Assembly (NCBI RefSeq): GCF_013620795.1
Contig: NZ_LGLW01000003.1
Span: 124,001-188,000 of the forward strand
Source: Pseudomonas sp. Q2-TVG4-2
GTDB taxonomy: Bacteria; Pseudomonadota; Gammaproteobacteria; Pseudomonadales; Pseudomonadaceae
Length of the DNA: 64,000 nucleotides
Direction of reading: 5' to 3'
Positions within the stretch are counted from its first letter, which is position 1. Each line of letters starts with the position of its first letter. The position numbers and the translations under genes were made by a program. A model generated the notes under the pieces. It saw only the letters and a list, made by a program, of their open reading frames with translations. It made no database searches and was not told the origin of the DNA. Of the stretch, positions 54,375 through 63,514 are shown one piece after another.

Positions 54375-55592
54375 ATGCAAACCAATCTCAGCGAAGCCGC
54401 GAAAAAACTGCCGCGTGCCGAGGAAGCCGAAAGCATCCTCCGTTCCTGCGTGCACTGCGGTTTCTGCAATGCGACCTGCCCGACCTACCAGTTGCTGGGT
54501 GATGAACTGGACGGCCCGCGCGGACGCATCTATTTGATGAAGCAGATGTTCGAGGGCGGCGAAGTCACCGAGAGCACCCAGACCCATCTGGATCGCTGCC
54601 TGACCTGCCGCAACTGCGAAACCACCTGCCCATCCGGCGTGCAGTATCACAACCTGCTGGATATCGGCCGTGACTTCATGGAGCAGCAGGTCCAACGCTC
54701 CGTCGGCGAGCGCCTGCTGCGCACTGGGCTGCGTACCGTGATCCCGCGTCCTGGCCTGTTCAAGGCCTTGCTCGGTACCGGCAACGCGCTGCGCCCGCTG
54801 ATGCCTGCGACGCTCAAATCGCACATGCCGCGCCAGGTCAGCCCGGCCAAGCCGCGGCCCCAGGTGATGCATGCGCGCCGTGTGCTGATGCTGGAGGGTT
54901 GTGTGCAGCCGAGCCTGTCGCCCAACACCAATGCGGCCACTGCGCGCGTGCTCGATCGTCTTGGTATCAGTGTTTCCAGCGCCCGCGAAGCCGGTTGCTG
55001 CGGCGCCGTGGACTATCACCTGAACGCCCAGCAAGCCGGCCTGGACCGCGCCCGCCGTAACATCGACGCCTGGTGGCCCGCTATCGAAGGCGGCGCCGAA
55101 GCCATCGTGCAGACCGCTAGCGGTTGCGGTGCCTTCATCAAGGACTATGGTCACCTGCTGCGCGACGATCCGGCTTATGCGACCAAGGCCGCTCGGGTCA
55201 GTGCGCTGGCCAAGGACCTGGTGGAAGTGCTGCGCAGCGCCGAACTGGAGCGTCTTCGCGTCAAGGCCGACAAGCGCATGGCGTTCCATTGTCCATGCAC
55301 GCTGCAGCACGCACAAAAGCTCAGCGGTGCGGTCGAAGACGTGCTCACCCGGCTGGGCTTTCAGCTCACCGCGGTCCCGGATGCGCATCTTTGCTGCGGT
55401 TCTGCCGGCAGCTACTCGATCACCCAGCCAGAGCTTTCCAAGCAGTTGCGCGACAACAAGCTCACCGCCTTGGAAAGCGGCAAGCCGGAAGTCATCGTGA
55501 CCGCTAATATCGGCTGCCAGACTCATCTCGACGGCGCCGGCCGTACACCGGTACGGCACTGGATCGAGGTTGTCGAGGAGGCGATGCAATAA
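54375..55592 (+). CDS. glcF: Glycolate oxidase iron-sulfur subunit
   Basis: A 405-residue protein with two 4Fe-4S clusters: Cys25/28/31/35 (CVHCGFCNATC) and Cys75/78/81/85 (CLTCRNCETTC), then two CCG domains (GCCGAVDYHL; CCGSAGSYS). It passes electrons from GlcDE to the quinone pool. The 3' end WIEVVEEAMQ-stop is repeated in degenerate form 135 bases downstream. Confidence 0.93.
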   Translation: MQTNLSEAAKKLPRAEEAESILRSCVHCGFCNATCPTYQLLGDELDGPRGRIYLMKQMFEGGEVTESTQTHLDRCLTCRNCETTCPSGVQYHNLLDIGRDFMEQQVQRSVGERLLRTGLRTVIPRPGLFKALLGTGNALRPLMPATLKSHMPRQVSPAKPRPQVMHARRVLMLEGCVQPSLSPNTNAATARVLDRLGISVSSAREAGCCGAVDYHLNAQQAGLDRARRNIDAWWPAIEGGAEAIVQTASGCGAFIKDYGHLLRDDPAYATKAARVSALAKDLVEVLRSAELERLRVKADKRMAFHCPCTLQHAQKLSGAVEDVLTRLGFQLTAVPDAHLCCGSAGSYSITQPELSKQLRDNKLTALESGKPEVIVTANIGCQTHLDGAGRTPVRHWIEVVEEAMQ

Positions 55593-55728
55593 GTCGCACT
55601 GCCACCGTAGGGTGGGCCGGGCGGCGCTCCGCTTTAGCCCAACAGGCCTGCTGGCCGGCGGGCGGTTTTGGTGGGCTGAGGCCCACCTACCGTCTGGATG
55701 GAGTGCGTCGAGCAGGCGATGCAGTAAG
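55560..55728 (+). repeat. Degenerate direct repeat of the glcF 3' end flanking a ~100-bp inverted-repeat element
   Basis: Positions 55560-55593 (last codons and stop of glcF) and 55695-55728 agree at 28 of 34 bases, including a second in-frame-looking GCGATGCAGTAAG. Between them is a GC-rich element whose ends pair, GTAGGGTGGGC (55607-55617) with GCCCACCTAC (55681-55690). It resembles small intergenic repeat elements common in pseudomonads. The layout suggests insertion with duplication of the gene end, or slippage. Confidence 0.65.
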
Positions 55729-55810
55729 GCGGGCCGTAGCTTCAGGCTCACCGGAGCAGAAACTACCTAAACATGCGCCGTGACGCAGACCAAATTCGAC
55801 AGGAGAGAAC

Positions 55811-56215
55811 ATGAAAACCAAAGCCGTATTGACCCAGACCGAAGTCACCACCATCCTCGCCGCCGCGCGTACCGAAGCGCAGAACAACGGCTGGGCTGTC
55901 ACCATCGTCGTCGCCGATGACGGCGGCCACCCGCTGGCGCTGGAGCGTTTGGACGGCTGCGCGCCGATCGCCTCCTATATCGCCACCGAGAAGGCCCGTA
56001 GCGCCGCTGTCGGTCGCCGCGAAACCAAAGGTTACGAGGACATGGTCAATGGCGGACGCAACGCCTTCCTGTCCGCTCCGGTGGTTTGCTCGCTGGAAGG
56101 CGGCGTCCCGGTGATCGTCGATGGCAGCGTGATCGGGTCGGTCGGCGTATCCGGCGTGACCGCCACACAGGACGCGCAGGTGGCCAAGGCCGGTGCCGCC
56201 GCCGTTGGCAACTGA
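55811..56215 (+). CDS. glcG: GlcG-like heme-binding-fold protein (DUF336)
   Basis: A 134-residue protein of the GlcG/HbpS family: [20 protein letters not shown] then [45 protein letters not shown]. Between glcF and glcB it matches the E. coli glcDEFGB order. Function in glycolate use is not settled. AGGAGAGAAC precedes the ATG. Confidence 0.85.
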   Translation: MKTKAVLTQTEVTTILAAARTEAQNNGWAVTIVVADDGGHPLALERLDGCAPIASYIATEKARSAAVGRRETKGYEDMVNGGRNAFLSAPVVCSLEGGVPVIVDGSVIGSVGVSGVTATQDAQVAKAGAAAVGN

Positions 56216-56238
56216 TAGACGAATTCAGGAGAAAGAAC

Positions 56239-58422
56239 ATGACCGAGCGCGTAACCCTGGGCCGTTTGCAAGTTGCGGCCAATCTGCATCGTTTCGTCGA
56301 AGACGAAGTCCTGCCGGGCTCCGGCGTTGAATCGTCGACCTTCTGGAGCGGCTTCGATCAGCTGGTCCACGACCTGGCGCCGAAGAACCGTGCCCTGCTC
56401 GCCGAGCGTGATCGCCTGCAGGTGGAGTTGGACAACTGGCACCGCAGCAATCCCGGCCCGATCAGCGACATGCCGGCCTACCGCGCCTTCCTCGAGTCCA
56501 TCGGCTATTTGCTGCCTGAGCCGGCCGACGTGAAGATCAGCACCAGCAACGTCGACAGCGAGATCGCCAGCCAGGCCGGCCCGCAGCTGGTCGTACCGAT
56601 CGGCAACGCCCGTTACGCGCTGAACGCCGCCAACGCCCGCTGGGGCTCGCTGTACGATGCGCTCTACGGCACCGATGCCATCAGCGAAGAGAACGGCGCG
56701 CAGAAGGGCCCGGGTTACAACGAAGTACGTGGCGCCAAGGTCATCGCCTTTGCGCGCAACTTCCTCGATCAGGCCGCGCCGCTCGCCGAAGGCAGCCATG
56801 CCGATGCGGTCAGCTATCGCGTACAGGACGGCCAGCTCAAGGTCACCCTGGAAAACGGCAACGCCACTGGCCTGAAGCAGCCAGAGAAGTTCATCGGCCA
56901 TCAGGGCGAAGCGGTCGAGCCGACGGCGATCCTGCTGAAGAACAACGGCCTGCACGTCGAAATCCAGATCGATCCAAACAGCCCGATCGGGCAGACCGAT
57001 GCTGCTGGCGTCAAGGATCTGCTGGTCGAAGCGGCCGTGACCACCATCATGGACTGCGAAGATTCGACAGCCGCGGTCGATGCCGACGACAAGGTGCTGG
57101 TCTACCGCAACTGGCTCGGCCTGATGAAGGGCGACCTGGTCGAAGATCTGGAGAAGGGCGGCAAGCGCATCACCCGTCGCCTTAACGCCGATCGCGAATA
57201 CACCGCAGCGGACGGTTCGAACCTGACCCTGCACGGCCGCTCGCTGCTGTTCATCCGCAACGTAGGTCACCTGATGACCAACCCGGCGATCATCGACGGC
57301 GACGGGCATGAGATTCCCGAAGGGATTCTGGATGGCGTGATCACCAGCCTGATCGCCAAGCACGACCTGCAGCGTAAGGGCAACTCGCGCACCGGCAGCG
57401 TCTACATCGTAAAACCCAAGATGCACGGTCCTGCCGAAGTCGCTTTCGCTAATGAGCTGTTCGGCCGCGTTGAAGACCTCATCGGCCTGCCACGCCACAC
57501 CCTCAAGGTTGGCATCATGGACGAGGAGCGCCGCACCAGCGTCAACCTCAAAGCCTGCATCGGTTCGGCGAAGAATCGTGTGGCCTTCATCAACACGGGC
57601 TTCCTCGATCGCACCGGCGACGAGATGCACACCATCATGGAAGCCGGCGCCGTACTGCGTAAGGGCGACATGAAGAGCACCGCCTGGATCCAGGCCTACG
57701 AGCGCAACAATGTGCTGGTCGGTCTGAACTGCGGCCTGCGTGGCAAGGCGCAAATCGGCAAAGGCATGTGGGCCATGCCGGACCTGATGGCCGCCATGCT
57801 CGAGCAGAAAATCGCCCATCCCAAGGCCGGCGCCAACACCGCCTGGGTACCGTCGCCAACTGGCGCCACGCTGCACGCTTTGCACTACCACCAAGTGGAT
57901 GTGCAAGCCGTGCAAGCCGAGCTCGAGAAGATCGATCTGGCCAGCGAGCGCGAGCAGCTGACCAACGATCTGTTGACCATCCCGGTGGCGCCGGAGCGCA
58001 ACTGGTCGGCCGAGGCGATCCAGCAGGAACTGGACAACAACTGCCAGGGCATCCTCGGTTATGTGGTGCGTTGGGTCGAGCAGGGCGTCGGCTGCTCCAA
58101 GGTGCCGGACATTCACGATGTCGGCCTGATGGAAGACCGCGCCACACTGCGTATCTCCAGCCAGCATCTGGCCAACTGGCTGCATCACGGTGTGGTCGAC
58201 GAAGCGCAGGTTCGTGAAACCCTGGAGCGCATGGCCAAGGTGGTCGATCAGCAGAACGCTGGTGATCCTGCTTATCGTCCGATGGCGGCTGGCTATGCAC
58301 AGTCCGCTGCCTTCCAGGCGGCATGCGACCTAGTCTTCAAGGGGCGCGAGCAGCCGAGCGGCTACACCGAGCCGTTGCTGCATGCTTGGCGCCAACGCTT
58401 CAAGCAGCAGAAAGAACGTTGA
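56239..58422 (+). CDS. glcB: Malate synthase G
   Basis: A 727-residue enzyme, the length usual for isoform G (E. coli 723). It condenses glyoxylate with acetyl-CoA to malate. The barrel region includes [38 protein letters not shown] and the [17 protein letters not shown] strand; the C-terminal part holds the catalytic Asp ([20 protein letters not shown]). AGGAG is 10 bases before the ATG at 56239. It uses the glyoxylate made by GlcDEF. Confidence 0.95.
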   Translation: MTERVTLGRLQVAANLHRFVEDEVLPGSGVESSTFWSGFDQLVHDLAPKNRALLAERDRLQVELDNWHRSNPGPISDMPAYRAFLESIGYLLPEPADVKISTSNVDSEIASQAGPQLVVPIGNARYALNAANARWGSLYDALYGTDAISEENGAQKGPGYNEVRGAKVIAFARNFLDQAAPLAEGSHADAVSYRVQDGQLKVTLENGNATGLKQPEKFIGHQGEAVEPTAILLKNNGLHVEIQIDPNSPIGQTDAAGVKDLLVEAAVTTIMDCEDSTAAVDADDKVLVYRNWLGLMKGDLVEDLEKGGKRITRRLNADREYTAADGSNLTLHGRSLLFIRNVGHLMTNPAIIDGDGHEIPEGILDGVITSLIAKHDLQRKGNSRTGSVYIVKPKMHGPAEVAFANELFGRVEDLIGLPRHTLKVGIMDEERRTSVNLKACIGSAKNRVAFINTGFLDRTGDEMHTIMEAGAVLRKGDMKSTAWIQAYERNNVLVGLNCGLRGKAQIGKGMWAMPDLMAAMLEQKIAHPKAGANTAWVPSPTGATLHALHYHQVDVQAVQAELEKIDLASEREQLTNDLLTIPVAPERNWSAEAIQQELDNNCQGILGYVVRWVEQGVGCSKVPDIHDVGLMEDRATLRISSQHLANWLHHGVVDEAQVRETLERMAKVVDQQNAGDPAYRPMAAGYAQSAAFQAACDLVFKGREQPSGYTEPLLHAWRQRFKQQKER

Positions 58423-58477
58423 GGGTATTCAGAAGATTGCTGATGGCTGGCCCAGGTCGGCCATTAGCGTAGATTGC

Positions 58478-58511
58478 AAGCCCCGGGCGCCTTATCGCGT
58501 CCGGGGCTTTC
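58478..58511 (+). terminator. Hairpin terminator after glcB
   Basis: AAGCCCCGG and CCGGGGCTT pair around a 14-base loop, followed by only TTC. Nine base pairs make it stable, but the T-run is short. Confidence 0.55.
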
Positions 58512-58554
58512 GAGCATGGGGGGCGGATCGGCGAAACGGTCGATCGGCACCTTT

Positions 58555-58578
58555 GGATGTCATGAAACTATGGCATCC
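58555..58578. promoter_or_regulatory. Inverted repeat upstream of the permease gene
   Basis: GGATGTCAT, six bases, ATGGCATCC: arms agree at 8 of 9 positions. It lies 67 bases before the permease start. It differs from the GlcC-type palindromes, so another regulator would be involved. Confidence 0.4.
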
Positions 58579-58644
58579 ATGCGGGGCGCCGGGGCTTCCC
58601 GGGGATAAAGAAGTGGTTCACAACAAAAAACAAGGAACCCAACA

Positions 58645-60354
58645 ATGAGTCAGACACTGCTGTCCATACTGGCCTTCGTGCCGCTGGTGTTGGCGGGCGT
58701 TCTACTGATCGGCTTTCGCTGGCCGGCCAAGTTCGCCATGCCACTGGTTTTCATACTTACCGCGCTGATCGGCCTGCTGGCTTGGGACATGACCTTCAAC
58801 CGGGTCCTGGCTTCCACGCTGCAAGGGTTGATCCTCACCGCCGCGATCCTCTGGATCATCTTCGGTGCGATCCTTCTACTCAATACGCTGAAGCATTCGG
58901 GCGGCATCGCCTCGATTCGTCGCGGCTTCGCCAACGTCAGTCCTGACAAGCGTGTCCAGGTGCTGATCGTGGCCTGGCTGTTCGGCTGCTTCATCGAAGG
59001 CGCTTCCGGCTTCGGTACGCCGGCAGCGGTCGCTGCGCCACTGCTGGTGGCGCTGGGCTTCCCCGCCCTGGCCGCCGTCGTGCTGGGCATGATGGTGCAA
59101 TCCACACCCGTCTCCTTCGGCGCGGTGGGTACACCGATTCTGGTTGGTGTGGCCGGTGGCCTGGATCAGGCGACTCTCGGCGGCCAGCTGACCGCGGTGG
59201 GCAGCAACTGGGAGACATTCTTCCACCTGATCTTCTCGCGTGTCGCCATCATCCACGCGTTGTGCGGCATCCTGATGCCATTGATCATGATCAGCATCAT
59301 GACCCGCTTCTTCGGGCGCAACCGCTCCTGGAGCGAAGGCCTGAGCATGGCGCCGTTCGCCATCTTTACCGGTCTGGCGTTTGTCATCCCTTACGCCGCT
59401 GCCGGAGTGTTCCTTGGTCCGGAGTTCCCGTCGATGATCGGCGCGCTGGTCGGTCTGGCCATCGTCGTACCGGCTGCCAAGGCAGGCTTCCTGCTGCCGA
59501 AGGACAGCTGGGATTTCGCCCCGGCCAGCGAGTGGCCGGTGGAGTGGATGGGCAAGATCGAGATGAAGATCGAAGACGTCGCTGGACGCACGCCGATCTC
59601 CGTCCCGATGGCTTGGGCACCTTATCTGCTGTTGGCGATATTCCTGGTGCTGTCGCGGATCTTCCCGCAGCTCAAAGCAGCCTTGATGTCGGTGAGCTTC
59701 GGCTGGAAGGACATCCTCGGTGAAACCGGTGTGTCCGGTACCCTGGAGCCGCTGTATCTGCCAGGCGGGATTCTCTGCATGGTGGTGTTGGTGACGTTCT
59801 TCCTGCACCGCATGCAGGCGCGCCAGCTGGTGGCGGCAATTTCCGAGTCGAGCAAGACATTGCTGGGCGCCGGTTTCGTGCTGATCTTCACCATCCCGAT
59901 GGTACGTATCCTGATCAACTCCGGCGTCAACGAGTCTGATTTGGTGTCCATGCCGGTGGCTATGGCCCAGCTGGTAGCCAACAGCGTAGGCAGCGTGTAC
60001 CCGTTCTTCTCGCCTGCTGTCGGCGCGTTGGGTGCCTTCATTGCCGGTTCCAACACCGTGTCCAACCTGATGCTGTCGCAGTTCCAGTACAACACTGCCG
60101 GGCTGTTAGGGATTTCTGGCGCGCTGATGGTGGCCCTGCAATCGGTGGGTGCGGCGGCCGGTAACATGATTGCCATTCACAACGTGGTGGCGGCCTCGGC
60201 GACGGTCGGTCTGCTGGGTCGCGAAGGCATCACGCTACGCAAGACCATGCTGCCGACCCTGTACTACCTCGTACTGGCCGGTAGCATCGGCATGATCGGT
60301 TTCTATGTAATGGGCATTACCGATCCGCTGGTAGGAACCGCTACCGCCAGCTAA
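58645..60354 (+). CDS. glcA: L-lactate permease family transporter (glycolate/lactate permease)
   Basis: A 569-residue inner-membrane symporter with about 13-14 helices. [20 protein letters not shown] and [20 protein letters not shown] are LctP/GlcA signatures, with [17 protein letters not shown] near the C-terminus. The family carries L-lactate, D-lactate and glycolate with protons. Placement after glcB favours glycolate import (GlcA); lldP is the alternative name. AAGGAA precedes the ATG. Confidence 0.88.
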   Translation: MSQTLLSILAFVPLVLAGVLLIGFRWPAKFAMPLVFILTALIGLLAWDMTFNRVLASTLQGLILTAAILWIIFGAILLLNTLKHSGGIASIRRGFANVSPDKRVQVLIVAWLFGCFIEGASGFGTPAAVAAPLLVALGFPALAAVVLGMMVQSTPVSFGAVGTPILVGVAGGLDQATLGGQLTAVGSNWETFFHLIFSRVAIIHALCGILMPLIMISIMTRFFGRNRSWSEGLSMAPFAIFTGLAFVIPYAAAGVFLGPEFPSMIGALVGLAIVVPAAKAGFLLPKDSWDFAPASEWPVEWMGKIEMKIEDVAGRTPISVPMAWAPYLLLAIFLVLSRIFPQLKAALMSVSFGWKDILGETGVSGTLEPLYLPGGILCMVVLVTFFLHRMQARQLVAAISESSKTLLGAGFVLIFTIPMVRILINSGVNESDLVSMPVAMAQLVANSVGSVYPFFSPAVGALGAFIAGSNTVSNLMLSQFQYNTAGLLGISGALMVALQSVGAAAGNMIAIHNVVAASATVGLLGREGITLRKTMLPTLYYLVLAGSIGMIGFYVMGITDPLVGTATAS

Positions 60355-60373
60355 CAGGCGTAAGTGGACCCGG

Positions 60374-60401
60374 ACGGGCGGCTTAGGCCGCCCGTTTTGT
60401 T
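60374..60401 (+). terminator. Intrinsic terminator of the glc cluster
   Basis: ACGGGCGGC and GCCGCCCGT form a nine-base-pair stem with a TTAG loop, followed by TTTTGTTT, 20 bases after the permease stop. Confidence 0.88.
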
Positions 60402-60499
60402 TATGTCCGATTAATATTCGGCACCAGAGCGCCGGGATTTGGCGGACCTCGCTGTTCTGGTATAGCGTGCAGCGCATTCGATAGCGATCGAGGTGGGCA

Positions 60500-60667
60500 A
60501 TGAAAAAATGGCAATGCGTAGTCTGCGGATTCATCTATGACGAGGCCGAGGGTTGGCCGGACGACGGTATCGCGCCGGGAACTCGTTGGGAGGACGTGCC
60601 AGAGGACTGGCTGTGCCCTGACTGCGGTGTCGGCAAGATGGACTTTGAGATGATCGCGATAGGTTGA
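60500..60667 (+). CDS. rubA: Rubredoxin
   Basis: A 55-residue protein with one Fe(Cys)4 site: Cys6 and Cys9 (CVVCG) and Cys39 and Cys42 (CPDCG). [20 protein letters not shown], then WEDVPEDW, is the standard core. It shuttles electrons from the reductase encoded one base downstream to a terminal acceptor such as an alkane hydroxylase or peroxide-reducing enzyme. AGGTGGGC precedes the ATG. P. aeruginosa has two rubredoxins here as I recall; only one is present. Confidence 0.93.
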   Translation: MKKWQCVVCGFIYDEAEGWPDDGIAPGTRWEDVPEDWLCPDCGVGKMDFEMIAIG

Positions 60668-60668
60668 T

Positions 60669-61880
60669 ATGAACGAATCCAAGAGCAAAGGCGAACCGGC
60701 GGCTCCCCTGGTCATCATCGGCACCGGGCTGGCGGGCTACAACCTCGCGCGGGAGTTCCGCAAGCTCGACGGTGAAACGCCGCTCTTGCTGATTACAGCC
60801 GACGACGGCCGCTCCTATTCGAAGCCGATGCTGTCCACCGGCTTCGCCATGAACAAAGAGGCAGATGGGCTGGGCATGGCGATGGCGGGACCGATGGCTA
60901 TTCAGCTCAACGCCGAGATTCGCACCCATACGAGGGTGACACGCCTCGATCCGGCGAATCGTCGCGTGTGGATCGGCAACGAGCCTGTGCCTTACCGCGA
61001 CCTGGTGATCGCCTGGGGCGCACAGACAATCCAGGTGCCGGTTGCCGGGGATGCCCAGGACGCGGTCTTTCCGATCAACGATCTGCTGGACTACGGTCGC
61101 TTCCGCGAGGCCGCCCGAGGCAAGCGCCGGGTGTTGATCGTCGGTGCCGGGCTGATCGGCTGTGAATTTGCCAATGATCTGCTGCACGGCGGCTACGCGG
61201 TTGAGCTAGTCGCGCCGTGCGAGCAGATCATGCCATCGCTGCTACCGGTGGAGGCCGCGACGGCGGTCCAGCGCGGGTTGGAATCGCTGGGTGCGCGCTT
61301 CCATCTAGGGTCGGTATTGGAACGCCTGGATCGGCATGAGGAGGCGCTGGAAGCGCAGCTATCGGACGGCCAGAGACTGAGCTGCGATCTGGTGGTGAGC
61401 GCCGTCGGTCTGCGTCCGCGCACCGAACTCGCTGCGGCGGCGGGATTGGCGATCAATCGCGGGATAAACGTTGACCGGCAGTTGCAGACCTCAGCCGAGC
61501 ATGTCTATGCCGTCGGTGATTGCGCCGAGGTGGGCGGGCTAAATTTGCTCTATGTAATGCCATTGATGAGCGGCGTGCGCGCCTTGGCGCGGACCCTCAC
61601 CGGCAAGCCGACTTCGGTTACTTACGGGCCGATGCCGATCACCGTAAAGACCCCTGTATGTCCGCTGGTGGTATCGCCGCCAGCCGTTGGAAGCGAGGGC
61701 AGTTGGAGCGTGGAAGGCCAGGGCAACGACGTAAAGGCGCTGTTCCTCGCCAGCGATGGCAGCCTGTTGGGCTATGCGCTGACAGGTGCGGCGGTGCAAG
61801 AGCGCCTGGCGTTGAATAAGCTATTGCCGCCCGTGTTGGCAGAACTGCCTGAGGTTCTGTCGTTAAAACCTGCGGAATGA
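60669..61880 (+). CDS. rubB: Rubredoxin--NAD(+) reductase
   Basis: A 403-residue FAD/NAD enzyme. The FAD-binding motif [13 protein letters not shown] is at ~14-26, the NADH-binding motif [17 protein letters not shown] at ~155-171 and the second FAD contact [10 protein letters not shown] near 280. It transfers electrons from NADH to rubredoxin. It starts two bases after the rubredoxin stop, so the pair is co-translated. Confidence 0.92.
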   Translation: MNESKSKGEPAAPLVIIGTGLAGYNLAREFRKLDGETPLLLITADDGRSYSKPMLSTGFAMNKEADGLGMAMAGPMAIQLNAEIRTHTRVTRLDPANRRVWIGNEPVPYRDLVIAWGAQTIQVPVAGDAQDAVFPINDLLDYGRFREAARGKRRVLIVGAGLIGCEFANDLLHGGYAVELVAPCEQIMPSLLPVEAATAVQRGLESLGARFHLGSVLERLDRHEEALEAQLSDGQRLSCDLVVSAVGLRPRTELAAAAGLAINRGINVDRQLQTSAEHVYAVGDCAEVGGLNLLYVMPLMSGVRALARTLTGKPTSVTYGPMPITVKTPVCPLVVSPPAVGSEGSWSVEGQGNDVKALFLASDGSLLGYALTGAAVQERLALNKLLPPVLAELPEVLSLKPAE

Positions 61881-62028
61881 CTCGCTAAGGCTTTAGTAGG
61901 GGCTGGCGCGAGTGCCATCAGCGTGCCATGCTCCTCCGAGGTGCTGCCGCAGTGTAGAGCTGTTGCAGCGCGTCGGAACGCTGTTCGGAGAACAGCGAAC
62001 AAAAACAATAAAGTCTTAGAGGCTACCC

Positions 62029-62301
62029 ATGCGCAAACCGGAACTCGCAGCCGCCATCGCCGACAAGGCCGATCTCACCAAGGATCAGGCCAACCGTGTA
62101 CTCAACGCCGTACTTGATGAGATCACCAACGCGCTCAACCGCAAGGACAGCGTCACCCTGGTTGGTTTCGGCACCTTCATTCAGCGTCATCGAGGTGCTC
62201 GTACGGGAAAAAACCCTCAAACGGGTGAGCCCGTCACCATCAAGGCCAGCAACACTGTGGCTTTCAAGCCGGGAAAGATGCTGAAAGACGCGATCAATTA
62301 A
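62029..62301 (+). CDS. HU family DNA-binding protein
   Basis: A 90-residue histone-like protein with the full HU pattern: MRKPELAAAIADKADLTKDQ, VGFGTFIQRHRGARTGKNPQ, the DNA-intercalating proline in KNPQTG, and NTVAFKPGKMLKDAIN. It bends and compacts DNA as a dimer. Its first helix differs from the HupA/HupB form (usually MNKxELI), so it is a third HU-type paralogue, as at this place in P. aeruginosa. Confidence 0.92.
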   Translation: MRKPELAAAIADKADLTKDQANRVLNAVLDEITNALNRKDSVTLVGFGTFIQRHRGARTGKNPQTGEPVTIKASNTVAFKPGKMLKDAIN

Positions 62302-62436
62302 AGTCGCGCCGCCCGGGGCCGCCCAGGCTCCGGGTCAGCCTGACTGAACAGTCCATTTCAGACCCCTCTGTTTTCCTGCTTCCGCCGCTCAGACCAGCCG
62401 CTACAATGCCGCTTTTCCGCCAACGGTCGGCCAACC

Positions 62437-62823
62437 ATGAAATTTCGCTTTCTTCTCTGGATGCTTGGTCGCCTCATGGCCAAGGCCAGCCGCAACAACC
62501 CTGACTTCCAGAAGCAGCTCGGCGATAAAGATCTGACCTTCCAGCTGCATACCCTCGACGGCAACGCCGCGCGGCACTACGTGGTCAAGGGTCAACGCGT
62601 CACCAGTCACGCAGGCCCGGCGACCGACCCGGCTTTCGCCATCGGCTTCAAGGACAGCGCCTATGGCTTCGCCACCATGAACGCCAAGAACAAGCAATTG
62701 GCCTTCATGCAGGGCATCCAGAACAAAGACATCCAGATCCAGGGCAACCCGGCGCTGGTGATGTGGTTCCAGGGTCTGACCAAATATCTCAAGCCGCGCA
62801 AGAAGAAGACTGAGGCGGCTTGA
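62437..62823 (+). CDS. SCP2 sterol-carrier-fold protein
   Basis: A 128-residue protein of the SCP2 fold: LTFQLHTLDGNAARHYVVKG, DPAFAIGFKDSAYGFATMNA, QNKDIQIQGNPALVMWFQGL. It begins with a hydrophobic helix (MKFRFLLWMLGRLMAKAS) rather than a cleavable signal. It may bind lipids or acyl chains. Ligand unknown. Confidence 0.78.
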   Translation: MKFRFLLWMLGRLMAKASRNNPDFQKQLGDKDLTFQLHTLDGNAARHYVVKGQRVTSHAGPATDPAFAIGFKDSAYGFATMNAKNKQLAFMQGIQNKDIQIQGNPALVMWFQGLTKYLKPRKKKTEAA

Positions 62824-62851
62824 TGTCGGTACTGTGAGAATACGGCGCGTT

Positions 62852-63514
62852 TTACCAGCTACCGTAGGGGATTCCATACTTCTCAATGTAGCGCCGGGTT
62901 TTATCGTTGATCTGGTAAGCGTAACGCCCGTCAGTCTGGCCTTGTGAGGGGCCCAGTGGTTCAATTTCGGCTTTAGCACGCACGACCTTTACTGCTCGGC
63001 CGCAGCTATTTACCGCCCATACTTGGATTGCTCCCCCTGGCGCCAAGCCAAGGTACATCGAGGCCATGTAGCGGGCTGTTCTGGTTGGTTTTTCTAAGCA
63101 GCGGCGATTTATCGATTCCCGCATTATCTCCCGCGCCGTTTCAGGAATTTCGACCCAGGTACGATACGTTTGCGGCTCAACTATCGACTGCCAGCGCACG
63201 TATATTCGTTTTGGAAAATCCGCGCCCACAACCCCTCTCGTGTTACCTCCTACCCCTCCGCCCCATCCTTTGGCTGTTTCGGTTGCGTAGCCCGGATTTC
63301 CGTTGCCAATGACACCACCACTACCGTGATCTATGAGCTGGCCGTTTATGTCTTGAACAATGCTGGATTCGACCCATCCGGTCATATAGCTGGGCCCGAT
63401 GAACTCAAGGCTCCACCAGCGGGCCTTCGGGTCGTTTTTGGCCGACAGAGGGTCCATGGCCTGGCATCCATAGAGGAGAAGGCTACCGAGCAGGGCGGTT
63501 ATCAACTTAATCAC
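62852..63514 (-). CDS. DUF2931 lipoprotein, probable T6SS lipase immunity protein
   Basis: A 220-residue protein with a lipoprotein signal peptide (lipobox LLLYGC, Cys17). DPKARWWSLEFIGPSYMTGW and GPSYMTGWVESSIVQDINGQ fit DUF2931 proteins, which often sit beside type VI secretion phospholipase effectors and protect the periplasmic side. Its ATG overlaps the stop of the upstream effector gene by 4 bases, which supports the toxin-immunity coupling. Base composition is lower in GC than most of the window. Confidence 0.7.
   Translation of the reverse strand: MIKLITALLGSLLLYGCQAMDPLSAKNDPKARWWSLEFIGPSYMTGWVESSIVQDINGQLIDHGSGGVIGNGNPGYATETAKGWGGGVGGNTRGVVGADFPKRIYVRWQSIVEPQTYRTWVEIPETAREIMRESINRRCLEKPTRTARYMASMYLGLAPGGAIQVWAVNSCGRAVKVVRAKAEIEPLGPSQGQTDGRYAYQINDKTRRYIEKYGIPYGSW

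Noticed and set aside
56032..58188. A 718-codon open frame on the minus strand opposite glcB
   Set aside because: It mirrors the codon structure of malate synthase, has no ribosome site and no family-like motifs. Long antisense frames are expected in GC-rich genes.
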